In this document: piece by piece, positions 1-5,932 of the stretch
How the letters are laid out: each line of letters opens with the position of its first letter
Position numbering within the stretch: the stretch's first letter is position 1
DNA from: Novosphingobium sp.
Lineage (GTDB): Bacteria > Pseudomonadota > Alphaproteobacteria > Sphingomonadales > Sphingomonadaceae
Reading direction: 5' to 3'
Length of the DNA: 5,932 nucleotides
NCBI GenBank assembly: GCA_030830245.1
Contig: JAURNJ010000027.1
Span: forward strand, 1-5,932
Program-made: the position numbers and the translations under genes
Notes under the pieces: model-generated
What the model was told of the DNA's origin: nothing
What the model saw: the letters and a program-made list of their open reading frames with translations, nothing else
Database searches by the model: none

Positions 1-74
1 ATGTGGCCCGGAGAGTGCATGAGGTTGGTCGATGTCATGGGAATGGCCAATATAGCTGCCAAGCGCGGCAATTG
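1..74. other. Left edge, no gene identified
   Basis: This is the sequence downstream of the exported protein's stop (75-77). Open frames that enter it are overprints of the neighbouring gene. A small stem TGCC/GGCA around 57-70 is too weak to call a terminator. Confidence 0.4.
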
Positions 75-587
75 CTACCGCACCCGTGCACAGCCGATCG
101 CGGCGGCATCCATGGCGCTTGCCGCGCCTTCCAGTTTCCAGGTGTTCGAGAAGCGTCTGCCATCCGCGCCGCTGGCCGAGACGGTCATCGAAGTGGCGGA
201 CCGCATCGCCGCCGTGATCGCTGCATTCATCCGCGCATCGGCCGCCCAGGCGTCGCTGCCGCCGCCGGTCAGCCTGAAGGACTTGCTGCCGATCTGGAGA
301 ACGAGGCGCGGATCGCTTGCCAGGTTGCGCGACATGCGGAAATGGATCTGGTTGCGCTGGGCGAGCTTTGGCCAGGTGCCGACAGTGGCATAAGGCTGCC
401 GGTCGCGGCGCATCGTGCTCAGCAACGCCTTGGCGATGGCGTAGCAACGCGGCACCGCCGGATCGCGAAACACGCCCCATCCGCCGTAGATGCCAAGGCT
501 GTCGCGCGCCGTGGCAGGCATCGGCACAAACGCGCCCAGAACGAGCATAGGCAGCAGGGCGCGGGACAGGGCTTGCGATACCGTCAT
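75..587 (-). CDS. Small exported protein, weakly IalB-like
   Basis: This 170-aa protein probably acts in the periplasm. I chose the ATG at 587 over the in-frame ATG at 641 for two reasons. An AGGAG ribosome binding site (complement of 594-598) lies six bases upstream, and translation from here starts directly with a signal peptide: short polar N-region with one Arg, hydrophobic stretch [13 protein letters not shown], and a likely cleavage site after PATA (about residue 27). The mature part begins with a GGWGVFRD segment and a PRCYAIA motif, followed by a beta-rich stretch ([11 protein letters not shown]) and a C-terminal AAAIGCAR. There are only two cysteines, at about 48 and 166, which could pair as a disulfide. 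The layout resembles proteins often labelled invasion-associated locus B family in sphingomonads, but I assign this from memory of the pattern and the function is unknown. It is divergent from the broken sthA. The secreted-protein call is firm; the family is tentative. Confidence 0.75.
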   Translation of the reverse strand: MTVSQALSRALLPMLVLGAFVPMPATARDSLGIYGGWGVFRDPAVPRCYAIAKALLSTMRRDRQPYATVGTWPKLAQRNQIHFRMSRNLASDPRLVLQIGSKSFRLTGGGSDAWAADARMNAAITAAMRSATSMTVSASGADGRRFSNTWKLEGAASAMDAAAIGCARVR

Positions 588-702
588 GCGGCGCTCCTCT
601 TGCAGGTTTTGCGGCAAAGGGAAATCCCGAGCCATCCGCACTTCATTTGCCGCTACGCGCGCCGTTCTTGGCCAAGGGAGCCGGCAAAGGGGGGCGGGCG
701 CG
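588..702. promoter_or_regulatory. Divergent intergenic region with repeated CGGCAAA half-sites
   Basis: This 115-bp stretch lies between the starts of the exported protein (minus strand) and sthA (plus strand) and must hold or have held both promoters. I could not identify convincing -35/-10 pairs. It does contain a near-perfect palindrome TTTGCGGCAAA (608-618), a TTTGCCG at 646-652, and a second exact copy of CGGCAAAGGG (612-621 and 682-691). The TTTGCCG and the distal CGGCAAA form an inverted repeat with a 29-bp spacer. A separate perfect palindrome, CTTGGCCAAG, sits at 667-676. A purine-rich AAAGGGGGG at 686-694 is the probable ribosome binding site of sthA, eight bases before its ATG. Regulatory use of these repeats is inference. 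Confidence 0.4.
594..598 (-). promoter_or_regulatory. Ribosome binding site of the exported protein
   Basis: The complement reads AGGAG within AAGAGGAGCG, six bases before the ATG at 587. It decides the start of the 170-aa exported protein: the longer reading from 641 would put 18 residues ahead of the signal peptide. Confidence 0.7.
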
Positions 703-1470
703 ATGACGCACGACTACGAACTGATCGTGATCGGCAGCGGCCCGGCGGGGCGGCGCGCGGCGATCCAGGCGGCGAAGCTCGGCAAATCGGTGCTCGTCGT
801 CGAAGGCCGGTGCCGGGTGGGCGGCGTTTCGGTGCATACCGGCACGATCCCTTCCAAGACCCTGCGCGAGACTGCGCTCAATCTTTCCGGCTGGCGCGAA
901 CGCGGCTTTTATGGCCGCTCCTAGCGGGTGAAGAAGGAGATCGGGCGAGCCGACCTCGACTGCCGCCTTGGCAAGACGCTCGATCACGAGGTCGACGTTC
1001 TCGAGCACCAGTTCCTGCGCAATGGCGTTGCGACCATGGCCGGATTCGCGCGGTTCACTGATGCCAACCGCATTGTCGTGGACCTGCCCGATGGCAGGCA
1101 GCAGACATTGTCGGGCGAGCGCTTCCTGATTGCGGTGGGCACCGCGCCGTTCCGGCCTGACAACGTTGCTTTCAACAGCTGCGACATCCTCGACAGCGAC
1201 GAGATTGTCGAACTGCCGCGCATGCCGCGTTCGCTCACCGTCGTAGGAGCAGGCGTGATAGGCATTGAATATGCGACCATTTTCAGCGCGCTGGACGTGG
1301 CCGTGACGGTCATCGAGCCGCGCGAAACGATGCTCGATTTCGTCGACCGGGAGATTGTCGATGAATTCATCCACCAGCTGCGCGACCGGGGCATGCGATT
1401 GCACATGGGGGCGGAAGTGAAATCCGTCGCAAAGGTGGATCGCAAGGTCGTTACACGGCTTCTCGACCTG
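703..1470 (+). pseudogene. sthA: sthA (soluble NAD(P) transhydrogenase), broken by amber codon and 3' truncation
   Basis: Intact SthA is a cytoplasmic FAD flavoprotein of about 465 aa that transfers hydride between NADPH and NAD+. Here translation from ATG 703 gives [16 protein letters not shown], the FAD-binding dinucleotide fold (GSGPAG at residues 11-16), then [13 protein letters not shown] (40-52), where lipoamide dehydrogenases carry a redox disulfide that SthA lacks. At residue 74 the frame hits TAG (922-924), in a place where relatives read GRSYRVK; a single-base change of a Tyr codon explains it. The same frame continues with clear SthA sequence, including the NAD(P)-binding motif GAGVIG (about residues 182-187, equivalent numbering) and IEYATIFSALDV. 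Similarity stops around 1441-1475, so the end of the central domain and the whole C-terminal dimerisation domain, roughly 215 residues, are missing. The product cannot be a working transhydrogenase. The end coordinate is approximate. Confidence 0.85.
922..924 (+). other. In-frame amber codon within sthA
   Basis: TAG lies in the same frame as the sthA start at 703 and as the SthA-like sequence resuming at CGG GTG AAG AAG. Family members have Tyr here (GRSYRVK), and TAC/TAT to TAG is one substitution. The next possible start is GTG at 928, four bases on, with no recognisable ribosome binding site. Confidence 0.85.
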
Positions 1471-3924
1471 TCGATTGCCATCAGTGATGATGGTCATTTC
1501 GCCAGCGGCTGGTTCCTGAACGAGAATCGCACCCTTTCGATCAACCTGCGCGAGGGCAAGATGGTGCTCGCTGGCGTAGAAACCACGCTTGCGCGCGGTC
1601 AGGCGATTGCCTTCGATGGTGAGCTCAACCTGCGTGCGGAGGACTTTGCGAAGATCCTGCCACTCAAGTTGACGACCGACCTGCGATCGCAGCTTGTCCG
1701 GATCGAGACGCTGGAAGAATTTCCCTATGCGCAGCGTCTCGCGCGCGAGAAGGCGCGCGAACGGCTGGACAGCAGGAAGGGCGCGTCGCAGGCCGATGCC
1801 TGGCCGCGCGAAGAGACGCCCTATCGCGCATTCACCCTGCCGATGACCGACATCGAACTGCGCGCGGCTTCGGACAGATCGCTGGGCGAGAGGCTGGAAG
1901 GCGACCTGCGTGTGGCAGGCGATCTCGCCTTCATGACAGCTCGAGCGTACCTCAGCGGCACGACGAGGGACGGCCTCACCGGCGCGCGTATCGAGCTGGG
2001 GCGCCGCGATCCCGATGCGCAACTGTTGGGGCCGCTTCGCGCCACCGAGTTCCAGCTTGGCGACGTTGCGACCCAGTCACTGCCGCTTGGCCTGCGCGGC
2101 GTGGGCGGGCGCGGTGCGGCAATAACCAATTCGCCGATCGACAGCGCTTCGCTGTTCGATTCCATCGACCTTCGCGGCGAGCTGCCCGAAGGCTACGAGG
2201 TAGAACTCTATCGCAACGACATCCTGATCGATTCGACCCGCACGCCAGTGAATGGCCAGTACGAGTTCCTCCAGGTCCCGGTGGATTTCGGCAATAACGT
2301 GTTCCGCTTCGTCTTCTTCGGGCCGCAAGGCCAGCGTTACGAGGAAGTGCGCCGGATCAGCGTGGGCGACGGTCGCCGCAAGCCGGGCGAGCTGGTCTAT
2401 GGCTTCGACATTGCCCAGAAGGATATCAACCTGCTGGGTGTACGCGATCCGTCCGACAACCGTCCGGTGGACTACGGCGCATGGCGCGCGACCGGCTCGC
2501 TGGAATACGGCATCTCGCGGGCACTTACCGCGCAGCTCGCAGGATCGTGGTTCGAAACCGGCTTCGGGAAATCCAGCTGGCTGGCTAGCGCGGGCCTGCG
2601 CACGGGGATGGGCGGAACCGCAATCAGGGCCGACCTTGGATTCCAGAAGGGCGGCGGCAAGTCCGCGCAGCTTGGCGTCGGCGGGCAATTGTTCGGCGCG
2701 TCCTACACCCTGACCCATGCCGAATATTCGGGCAATTTCATCGATGAAGTTCGCGCCTTTTCCAGCGATTTCCTCGATCGGGCGAGCGAGTTCAACATCA
2801 ACACGACGGTTTCGCTGGGCGGTGACGAAAACCCGATGTACCTGCCGATTTCCGCGCGCCTCAAGCGTCTCGAGTTCGCCAATGGCCGGATCCAGAGCGA
2901 GGCGATGGTGCGGGCTTCGACGCGTTTTTCGGGGCTGGTTGCGTCCAAGACGTTCGAATACATCAATACCCGTTCGACGCTCGGCTTCTCCCGCGAAAGC
3001 CTGGTTGGCAGCTTCGACCTTGCCACTCTCTCGGGTTCGCGCACCCAGTATCGCGGTTCGCTGGTCTATGCTGTCGCTCCGAAGCTCGAGCTGCGCTCTG
3101 CGGCAGTGCAGGTGGACCATGCCTTTGGCCCGAACACCCTCGCCAGCGCGACACTGGGCCACACCTTCACCAGTGACGAAACCCGCGTCGGCCTTTCGGC
3201 GACCCAGCGGTTCAGGAACTTTACCCTCAGTTTCAATGCCGATTACGCGGTGCCAAACAAGAACTACTCGGCAGCCTTGCGGCTAGGTTTCGGCTTCGGA
3301 CGCAATCCGCTGACCGGGCGGCTATTCGTCGACCGGCCGGGCCTTGCGAACGGGGGTGCGATTGCCGTGCGCGCCTATCACGACCGCAATGCCGACAATC
3401 ACTTCGACGAAGGCGATCTGGTCCTGCCCGAGGTCAAGTTCGGGATCGGCGGCAGGCCAGCGTCGACTGGCCCGGACGGCATCGTCATGATTGGACGGCT
3501 GGGCGACGGTACGCGCACCAACTACAAGGTCGATCTGGAAAGCCTGCCCGACATCGCCCTGTTTCCGACCAGCGCGGGCAAGTCTTTCGTGCCGCGCGCG
3601 GGCCGGGTCCACGTTTCGGATTTCCCCGTCGTCGAACTCAGCGAAATCGAGGGGACTGCGCGGTTCGTTTCCGACGGACGCGACAAGCCCGTGTCGGGCG
3701 TTTTCCTCGAACTTGTGGGGGCGGATGGCAAGGTCGTGCGCACGGCCCGGACCGAGGGCGACGGGTTCTATCTGTTTGAACAGGTCAAGCCCGGCAACTA
3801 CACGCTCAGGATCGAGCCCGACCAGGCGCAGCGCATCGGCATTTCGCTTTCAGGCGAGAGTGCGGTGGCTATCGCGCCCAGGGCCGACATCGTCCGCCGG
3901 GATCTTGCGATTGCCCGGCAGTGA
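928..3924 (+). CDS. Chimeric ORF: sthA middle fused in frame to usher-like outer-membrane protein
   Basis: This open frame of 998 codons (GTG 928 to TGA 3922-3924) is two genes joined. Residues 1 to about 176 are the SthA NAD-binding region. From about 177 (LDLSIAIS) it is a large outer-membrane protein of usher-like type. Residues 177-280 are a periplasmic N-domain (SGWFLNENRTLSINL; DGELNLRAEDFAKILPL; EEFPYAQRLARE). Residues 350-400 carry GRRDPDAQLLGPLRATEF and LGDV. Residues 412-480 form a plug-like Ig/beta module (GELPEGYEVELYRN, NNVFRFVFFGPQGQ). About 485-800 is a long run of amphipathic strands typical of a beta-barrel. An EF-hand-like loop at 819-830 (D-x-N-x-D-x-x-x-D-x-x-D) opens an SdrB-like segment, and 905-990 is a carboxypeptidase-regulatory-like beta-sandwich (EGDGFYLFEQVKPGNYTLRI). 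The native start, signal peptide and probably the first N-domain strands are gone, so export to the outer membrane is not expected. No pilus chaperone or pilin gene is in the window. The family call is from pattern recognition; the fusion is seen directly. Confidence 0.7.
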   Translation: MKKEIGRADLDCRLGKTLDHEVDVLEHQFLRNGVATMAGFARFTDANRIVVDLPDGRQQTLSGERFLIAVGTAPFRPDNVAFNSCDILDSDEIVELPRMPRSLTVVGAGVIGIEYATIFSALDVAVTVIEPRETMLDFVDREIVDEFIHQLRDRGMRLHMGAEVKSVAKVDRKVVTRLLDLSIAISDDGHFASGWFLNENRTLSINLREGKMVLAGVETTLARGQAIAFDGELNLRAEDFAKILPLKLTTDLRSQLVRIETLEEFPYAQRLAREKARERLDSRKGASQADAWPREETPYRAFTLPMTDIELRAASDRSLGERLEGDLRVAGDLAFMTARAYLSGTTRDGLTGARIELGRRDPDAQLLGPLRATEFQLGDVATQSLPLGLRGVGGRGAAITNSPIDSASLFDSIDLRGELPEGYEVELYRNDILIDSTRTPVNGQYEFLQVPVDFGNNVFRFVFFGPQGQRYEEVRRISVGDGRRKPGELVYGFDIAQKDINLLGVRDPSDNRPVDYGAWRATGSLEYGISRALTAQLAGSWFETGFGKSSWLASAGLRTGMGGTAIRADLGFQKGGGKSAQLGVGGQLFGASYTLTHAEYSGNFIDEVRAFSSDFLDRASEFNINTTVSLGGDENPMYLPISARLKRLEFANGRIQSEAMVRASTRFSGLVASKTFEYINTRSTLGFSRESLVGSFDLATLSGSRTQYRGSLVYAVAPKLELRSAAVQVDHAFGPNTLASATLGHTFTSDETRVGLSATQRFRNFTLSFNADYAVPNKNYSAALRLGFGFGRNPLTGRLFVDRPGLANGGAIAVRAYHDRNADNHFDEGDLVLPEVKFGIGGRPASTGPDGIVMIGRLGDGTRTNYKVDLESLPDIALFPTSAGKSFVPRAGRVHVSDFPVVELSEIEGTARFVSDGRDKPVSGVFLELVGADGKVVRTARTEGDGFYLFEQVKPGNYTLRIEPDQAQRIGISLSGESAVAIAPRADIVRRDLAIARQ
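1441..1475 (+). other. Junction between sthA and usher-like gene
   Basis: Upstream of this stretch the translation follows SthA (MGAEVKSVAKV, then a plausible VVTRL). Downstream it reads LDLSIAISDDGHFASGWF, which belongs to the usher-like protein. The join keeps frame, so a deletion removed the 3' part of sthA, anything between the two genes, and the 5' end of the second gene. The exact base cannot be fixed without aligning both intact homologues. I saw no insertion-sequence end or obvious flanking repeat at the join. Confidence 0.65.
3382..3417 (+). other. EF-hand-like calcium loop in the usher-like protein
   Basis: The 12 residues DRNADNHFDEGD place Asp/Asn/Asp/His/Asp/Asp at loop positions 1, 3, 5, 7, 9 and 12, close to an EF-hand or dockerin-type loop. 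It is followed by LVLPEVKFGI and, after a gap, GPDGIVMIGRL, the arrangement of SdrB-like or regulatory-like beta domains attached after bacterial barrels. Calcium binding is inferred from the spacing only. Confidence 0.5.
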
Positions 3925-3942
3925 GCCTTCAACCGCCGTTTC

Positions 3943-4434
3943 TCACCTCTGCGCATCGGGATAGGCAATCGTGATGATTTCCCATTCCTTTTCGCCGCCG
4001 GGCAGGCGCACTGTGCGCACGTCTCCCACCGCAGCGCCGCGCAGGGCGCGGGCGAGCGGTGCGCTCCAGCCGATCAGGCCCTGAGAGGCATCCTGCTCGT
4101 CATCGCCGACAAGGGTGACGGTGCGGTGCTCGTCGTCCTCGTCGGCAATTGTCACTTGCGCGCCAAAGAACACGCGGGTGCGGTCCGGCTGCGCGCCGGG
4201 ATCGAGCACTCGAACCTTCTTCATCCGGCGCGCCAAGTACCCAAGCTCGCGGTCGATTTCGCGCATGCGCTTGCGACCGTAGAGATAGTCGCCGTTTTCG
4301 GAGCGATCGCCATTGCCTGCCGCCCAGCTTACGATCTCGACGATTTCGGGCCGTTCCTTGCCCAGCAGGTGGTCGTACCGCGCGCGCAGCGCCGCCATGC
4401 CTGCCGGGGTTATGGGCGGACCTTCTGCAGACAC
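3943..4434 (-). CDS. greB: Transcription elongation factor GreB
   Basis: GreB binds the secondary channel of RNA polymerase and stimulates cleavage of backtracked RNA so that stalled complexes can resume. The 163-aa product has the two-part Gre structure: an N-terminal coiled-coil (about 1-75) and a C-terminal FKBP-like globular domain (about 85-160). The coil tip reads WAAGNGDRSENGDY; Asp43 and Glu46 match the catalytic acidic pair of E. coli GreB (Asp41, Glu44). GreB rather than GreA is supported by ERPEIVEIVSWAA, by GRKRMREIDRELGYL and by VFFGAQV in the second domain. The start is GTG 4434, one base after the stop of the lytic transglycosylase; the internal ATG at 4398 would cut into the first helix. 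No good ribosome binding site is seen, so translation is probably coupled to the upstream gene. It converges on the chimeric ORF with an 18-bp gap. Confidence 0.92.
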   Translation of the reverse strand: MSAEGPPITPAGMAALRARYDHLLGKERPEIVEIVSWAAGNGDRSENGDYLYGRKRMREIDRELGYLARRMKKVRVLDPGAQPDRTRVFFGAQVTIADEDDEHRTVTLVGDDEQDASQGLIGWSAPLARALRGAAVGDVRTVRLPGGEKEWEIITIAYPDAQR

Positions 4435-4438
4435 GTCA
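4432..4438 (-). promoter_or_regulatory. slt stop / greB start coupling site
   Basis: On the minus strand the bases read TGA-C-GTG: the slt stop, one base, then the greB GTG start. With no clear ribosome binding site before it, this suggests that ribosomes finishing slt reinitiate on greB. Confidence 0.6.
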
Positions 4439-5932
4439 GCCGGGGTATCGCTTGCCGAGGAAATTGCTCAACGGGAACCGACCGCGGTTGTAGCCCTTGC
4501 CGGGATAGAGGGCGTCGTAGACCACCGCATTTTCAAGCACCTTGGAGATGTAGTTCTTCGTCTCATAGATCGGGATACGCTCGATCCATGTAACCCAGTC
4601 GATGGCGCCGGTACGCGGATCGCCATTGGCGGCGAGCCACTTGTTCACATTGCCCGGCCCTGCATTGTAGGCCCCGACCGCTAGCGGGTAAGAGCCTCCA
4701 TAGTAGGAGAGCATGCGGGCGAAATAGCCGTCGCCCAGACGGATATTGTATTCCGCATCGGTGATCAGCGCACCCATGTCGTAGCCCAGACCGAGCTTGC
4801 CCGCCTGCTCCCGCGCCGTGCCCGGCATCAGCTGCATCAGTCCGCGCGCACCGGCGTGGCTGATCGCATTCATCGCAAACTGGCTCTCCTGCCGGGAAAT
4901 GGCGTGAACCATCGTCCAGTTCGCCCCTTCGGGCGTGGGCACCAGCGGGAAGCCGGTGCGCAGGAAATTGCCGTGCCCGTCGGTGTGTGCGCTTTGGCTG
5001 AGGATCACGGCTAGGTCGCGCCGCCCGATCTCGCGGGCGAGATCTGCGACCAGCACATGCTCCGCCTCGGTGGTGGCCTGCTCGGCAATCTCGCGGAAAA
5101 AGCGGACCGTGGTGCGCCATTCGTAGCTGCGAGCCACCTCGCGCACGGCGCGCGTCAGCGGGCTGGCCATGAACTGGGCGCGCTGCGCGCTGGTCGGCAC
5201 GTCGCCGGGTAATTGGTCGAGGTTGGGGATCGCGCGGCCCAGCCGCTCGAGCGAAAGCTGGCCATAGAAATATTCAGGGTATTTCGCCGCCATTTCGAAA
5301 TAGCGGTTTGCGCCTTGAACGTCGCCGCCCTCGGCCAGTGCGCGGCCTGCCCAGTAGAAACCCTTGGTGCGTGTTCCCGGCGTCTTGGCGGCAGCGCCAT
5401 AGCGATAGAACAGCGGCGCGGCGCGGCGCGGATCGCGCAGGTTCCAAAGCGCCCTGGTGCCGCCCAGCCAGACCAGCGAGGTATAGTCGTCGCGCAGCTT
5501 GAAGCCCTGGTCGGAAATGTCCGTGCCGGGAGCGAAGGCATCGTCGATCGTCTCGGCAATGCGCACGGCCTCTTCCGAGCCCGCGGCGCGAGCCGCCCAC
5601 AACAGGTTGCCGACCCATTTTTCCGGATCGCGTGCCGGACCGGTCATCCGCGGACGGCTTGAGAGCAGGGCGATTGCCGTAGCGGCATTTCGCGCGCTGC
5701 GCGCCTGCTGGACGCGGGCGTGCAGCAGGCCCGGATCACGCATTTCCAACGGGGAAAGCGGCGTTTCGAGCGCGCTGGCGCTGCCGCCCTGGGCGATTGC
5801 AAGGCGCGCGGCAAAGAGGTTGCGCCGTTCTGGCGATACCCGCGCGATCTGGCGTTCGGCGGCCTGGGGCCAGCCTTCCCACAACAGAGCATCCATGCGC
5901 GCGTCGTGGTCGTCGCGGCTGAACTGGTCGCC
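4436..5932 (-). CDS. slt: Soluble lytic murein transglycosylase (Slt family, GH23), 5' end outside window
   Basis: The enzyme cleaves the glycosidic bond between N-acetylmuramic acid and N-acetylglucosamine in peptidoglycan, forming 1,6-anhydro ends, and should act in the periplasm. The frame is open to the window edge: codons before the ATG at 5896 read GDQFSRDDHDAR, which fits the usual helical repeats, so that ATG is internal and the signal peptide lies beyond 5932. Numbering from that Met, residues 1-310 are the helical superhelix (U/L-type) with repeats such as FYWAGRALAEGGDVQGANRY. Residues 320-465 are the catalytic domain: HAISRQESQF holds the catalytic Glu337 (codon 4888-4886), followed by HAGARGLMQLMPGTA, AEYNIRLGDGYFARML, AVGAYNAGPGNVNKW and IPIYETKNYISKVLEN. 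The order of all these motifs is that of the Slt family. It ends TGA one base before greB, forming a likely operon. No sign of damage is visible. Confidence 0.9.
   Translation of the reverse strand, partial: GDQFSRDDHDARMDALLWEGWPQAAERQIARVSPERRNLFAARLAIAQGGSASALETPLSPLEMRDPGLLHARVQQARSARNAATAIALLSSRPRMTGPARDPEKWVGNLLWAARAAGSEEAVRIAETIDDAFAPGTDISDQGFKLRDDYTSLVWLGGTRALWNLRDPRRAAPLFYRYGAAAKTPGTRTKGFYWAGRALAEGGDVQGANRYFEMAAKYPEYFYGQLSLERLGRAIPNLDQLPGDVPTSAQRAQFMASPLTRAVREVARSYEWRTTVRFFREIAEQATTEAEHVLVADLAREIGRRDLAVILSQSAHTDGHGNFLRTGFPLVPTPEGANWTMVHAISRQESQFAMNAISHAGARGLMQLMPGTAREQAGKLGLGYDMGALITDAEYNIRLGDGYFARMLSYYGGSYPLAVGAYNAGPGNVNKWLAANGDPRTGAIDWVTWIERIPIYETKNYISKVLENAVVYDALYPGKGYNRGRFPLSNFLGKRYPG

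Noticed and set aside
639..641. Upstream ATG for the exported protein
   Set aside because: It lacks a good ribosome binding site and would place 18 residues before the signal peptide, whereas the ATG at 587 has a well-spaced AGGAG.
922..930. Programmed stop-codon recoding (selenocysteine- or pyrrolysine-like) at the TAG
   Set aside because: The family has an ordinary Tyr here, not a catalytic residue, and the gene is also truncated downstream; simple decay explains it better.
3..1061. Plus-strand open frame of 352 codons
   Set aside because: It is Arg- and His-rich nonsense sequence overlapping the exported protein and sthA in the wrong frame.
643..2022. Minus-strand open frame of 459 codons
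   Set aside because: It lies opposite sthA and the usher-like gene, crosses the junction between the two, and its translation shows no recognisable motifs; it is an overprint typical of GC-rich DNA.
2077..3162. Minus-strand open frame of 361 codons
   Set aside because: It is fully antisense to the usher-like barrel region, whose plus-strand translation is coherent; no start signal or family motif is seen.
3925..3942. Possible bidirectional terminator between the convergent genes
   Set aside because: Only 18 bp separate the stops, and I found no stable stem with a T-run; a CGGC/GCCG pairing would need a long loop.
4126..4684. Plus-strand open frames opposite greB and slt
   Set aside because: The minus strand carries unmistakable GreB and Slt motifs here; these frames are shadows.
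5894..5896. ATG as the start of the lytic transglycosylase
   Set aside because: The frame stays open upstream to the window edge with family-like sequence (SRDDHDAR), and no signal peptide follows this Met.

Overview
The window is high-GC DNA of alphaproteobacterial, most likely Sphingomonadales (Novosphingobium/Erythrobacter-like), character. This is judged from protein sequence only: the GreB, the Slt-type lytic transglycosylase, the alphaproteobacterial flavour of the SthA fragment ([13 protein letters not shown]) and a small secreted protein of a type I associate with sphingomonads. No rRNA, tRNA, CRISPR array or insertion sequence was seen.

Layout. On the minus strand at the left (587 to 75) lies a small exported protein of about 170 aa, weakly IalB-like. 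A 115-bp divergent intergenic region (588-702) separates it from a plus-strand sthA (soluble transhydrogenase) start at 703. This sthA is broken twice: an in-frame amber codon at 922-924, and loss of everything after about residue 250. Around 1441-1475 the sthA frame runs without a frameshift into the body of an unrelated gene. That gene encodes a large usher-like outer-membrane beta-barrel protein with a C-terminal EF-hand-like/SdrB-like segment and a carboxypeptidase-regulatory-like domain, ending at 3924. It has lost its own start and signal peptide. The open frame 928-3924 is therefore a chimera of two truncated genes and not an ordinary 998-aa protein.

On the right, the minus strand carries a compact unit: a periplasmic soluble lytic transglycosylase (5932 to 4436, 5' end outside the window), then one base later greB (4434 to 3943, GTG start). 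greB converges on the chimeric ORF with only 18 bp between the stop codons.

No complete new multi-gene system is visible. The most notable item is the in-frame sthA/usher-like junction together with the nonsense codon upstream of it. It is either a genuine deletion scar with gene decay or an assembly artefact. The genes on either side look intact and ordinary.
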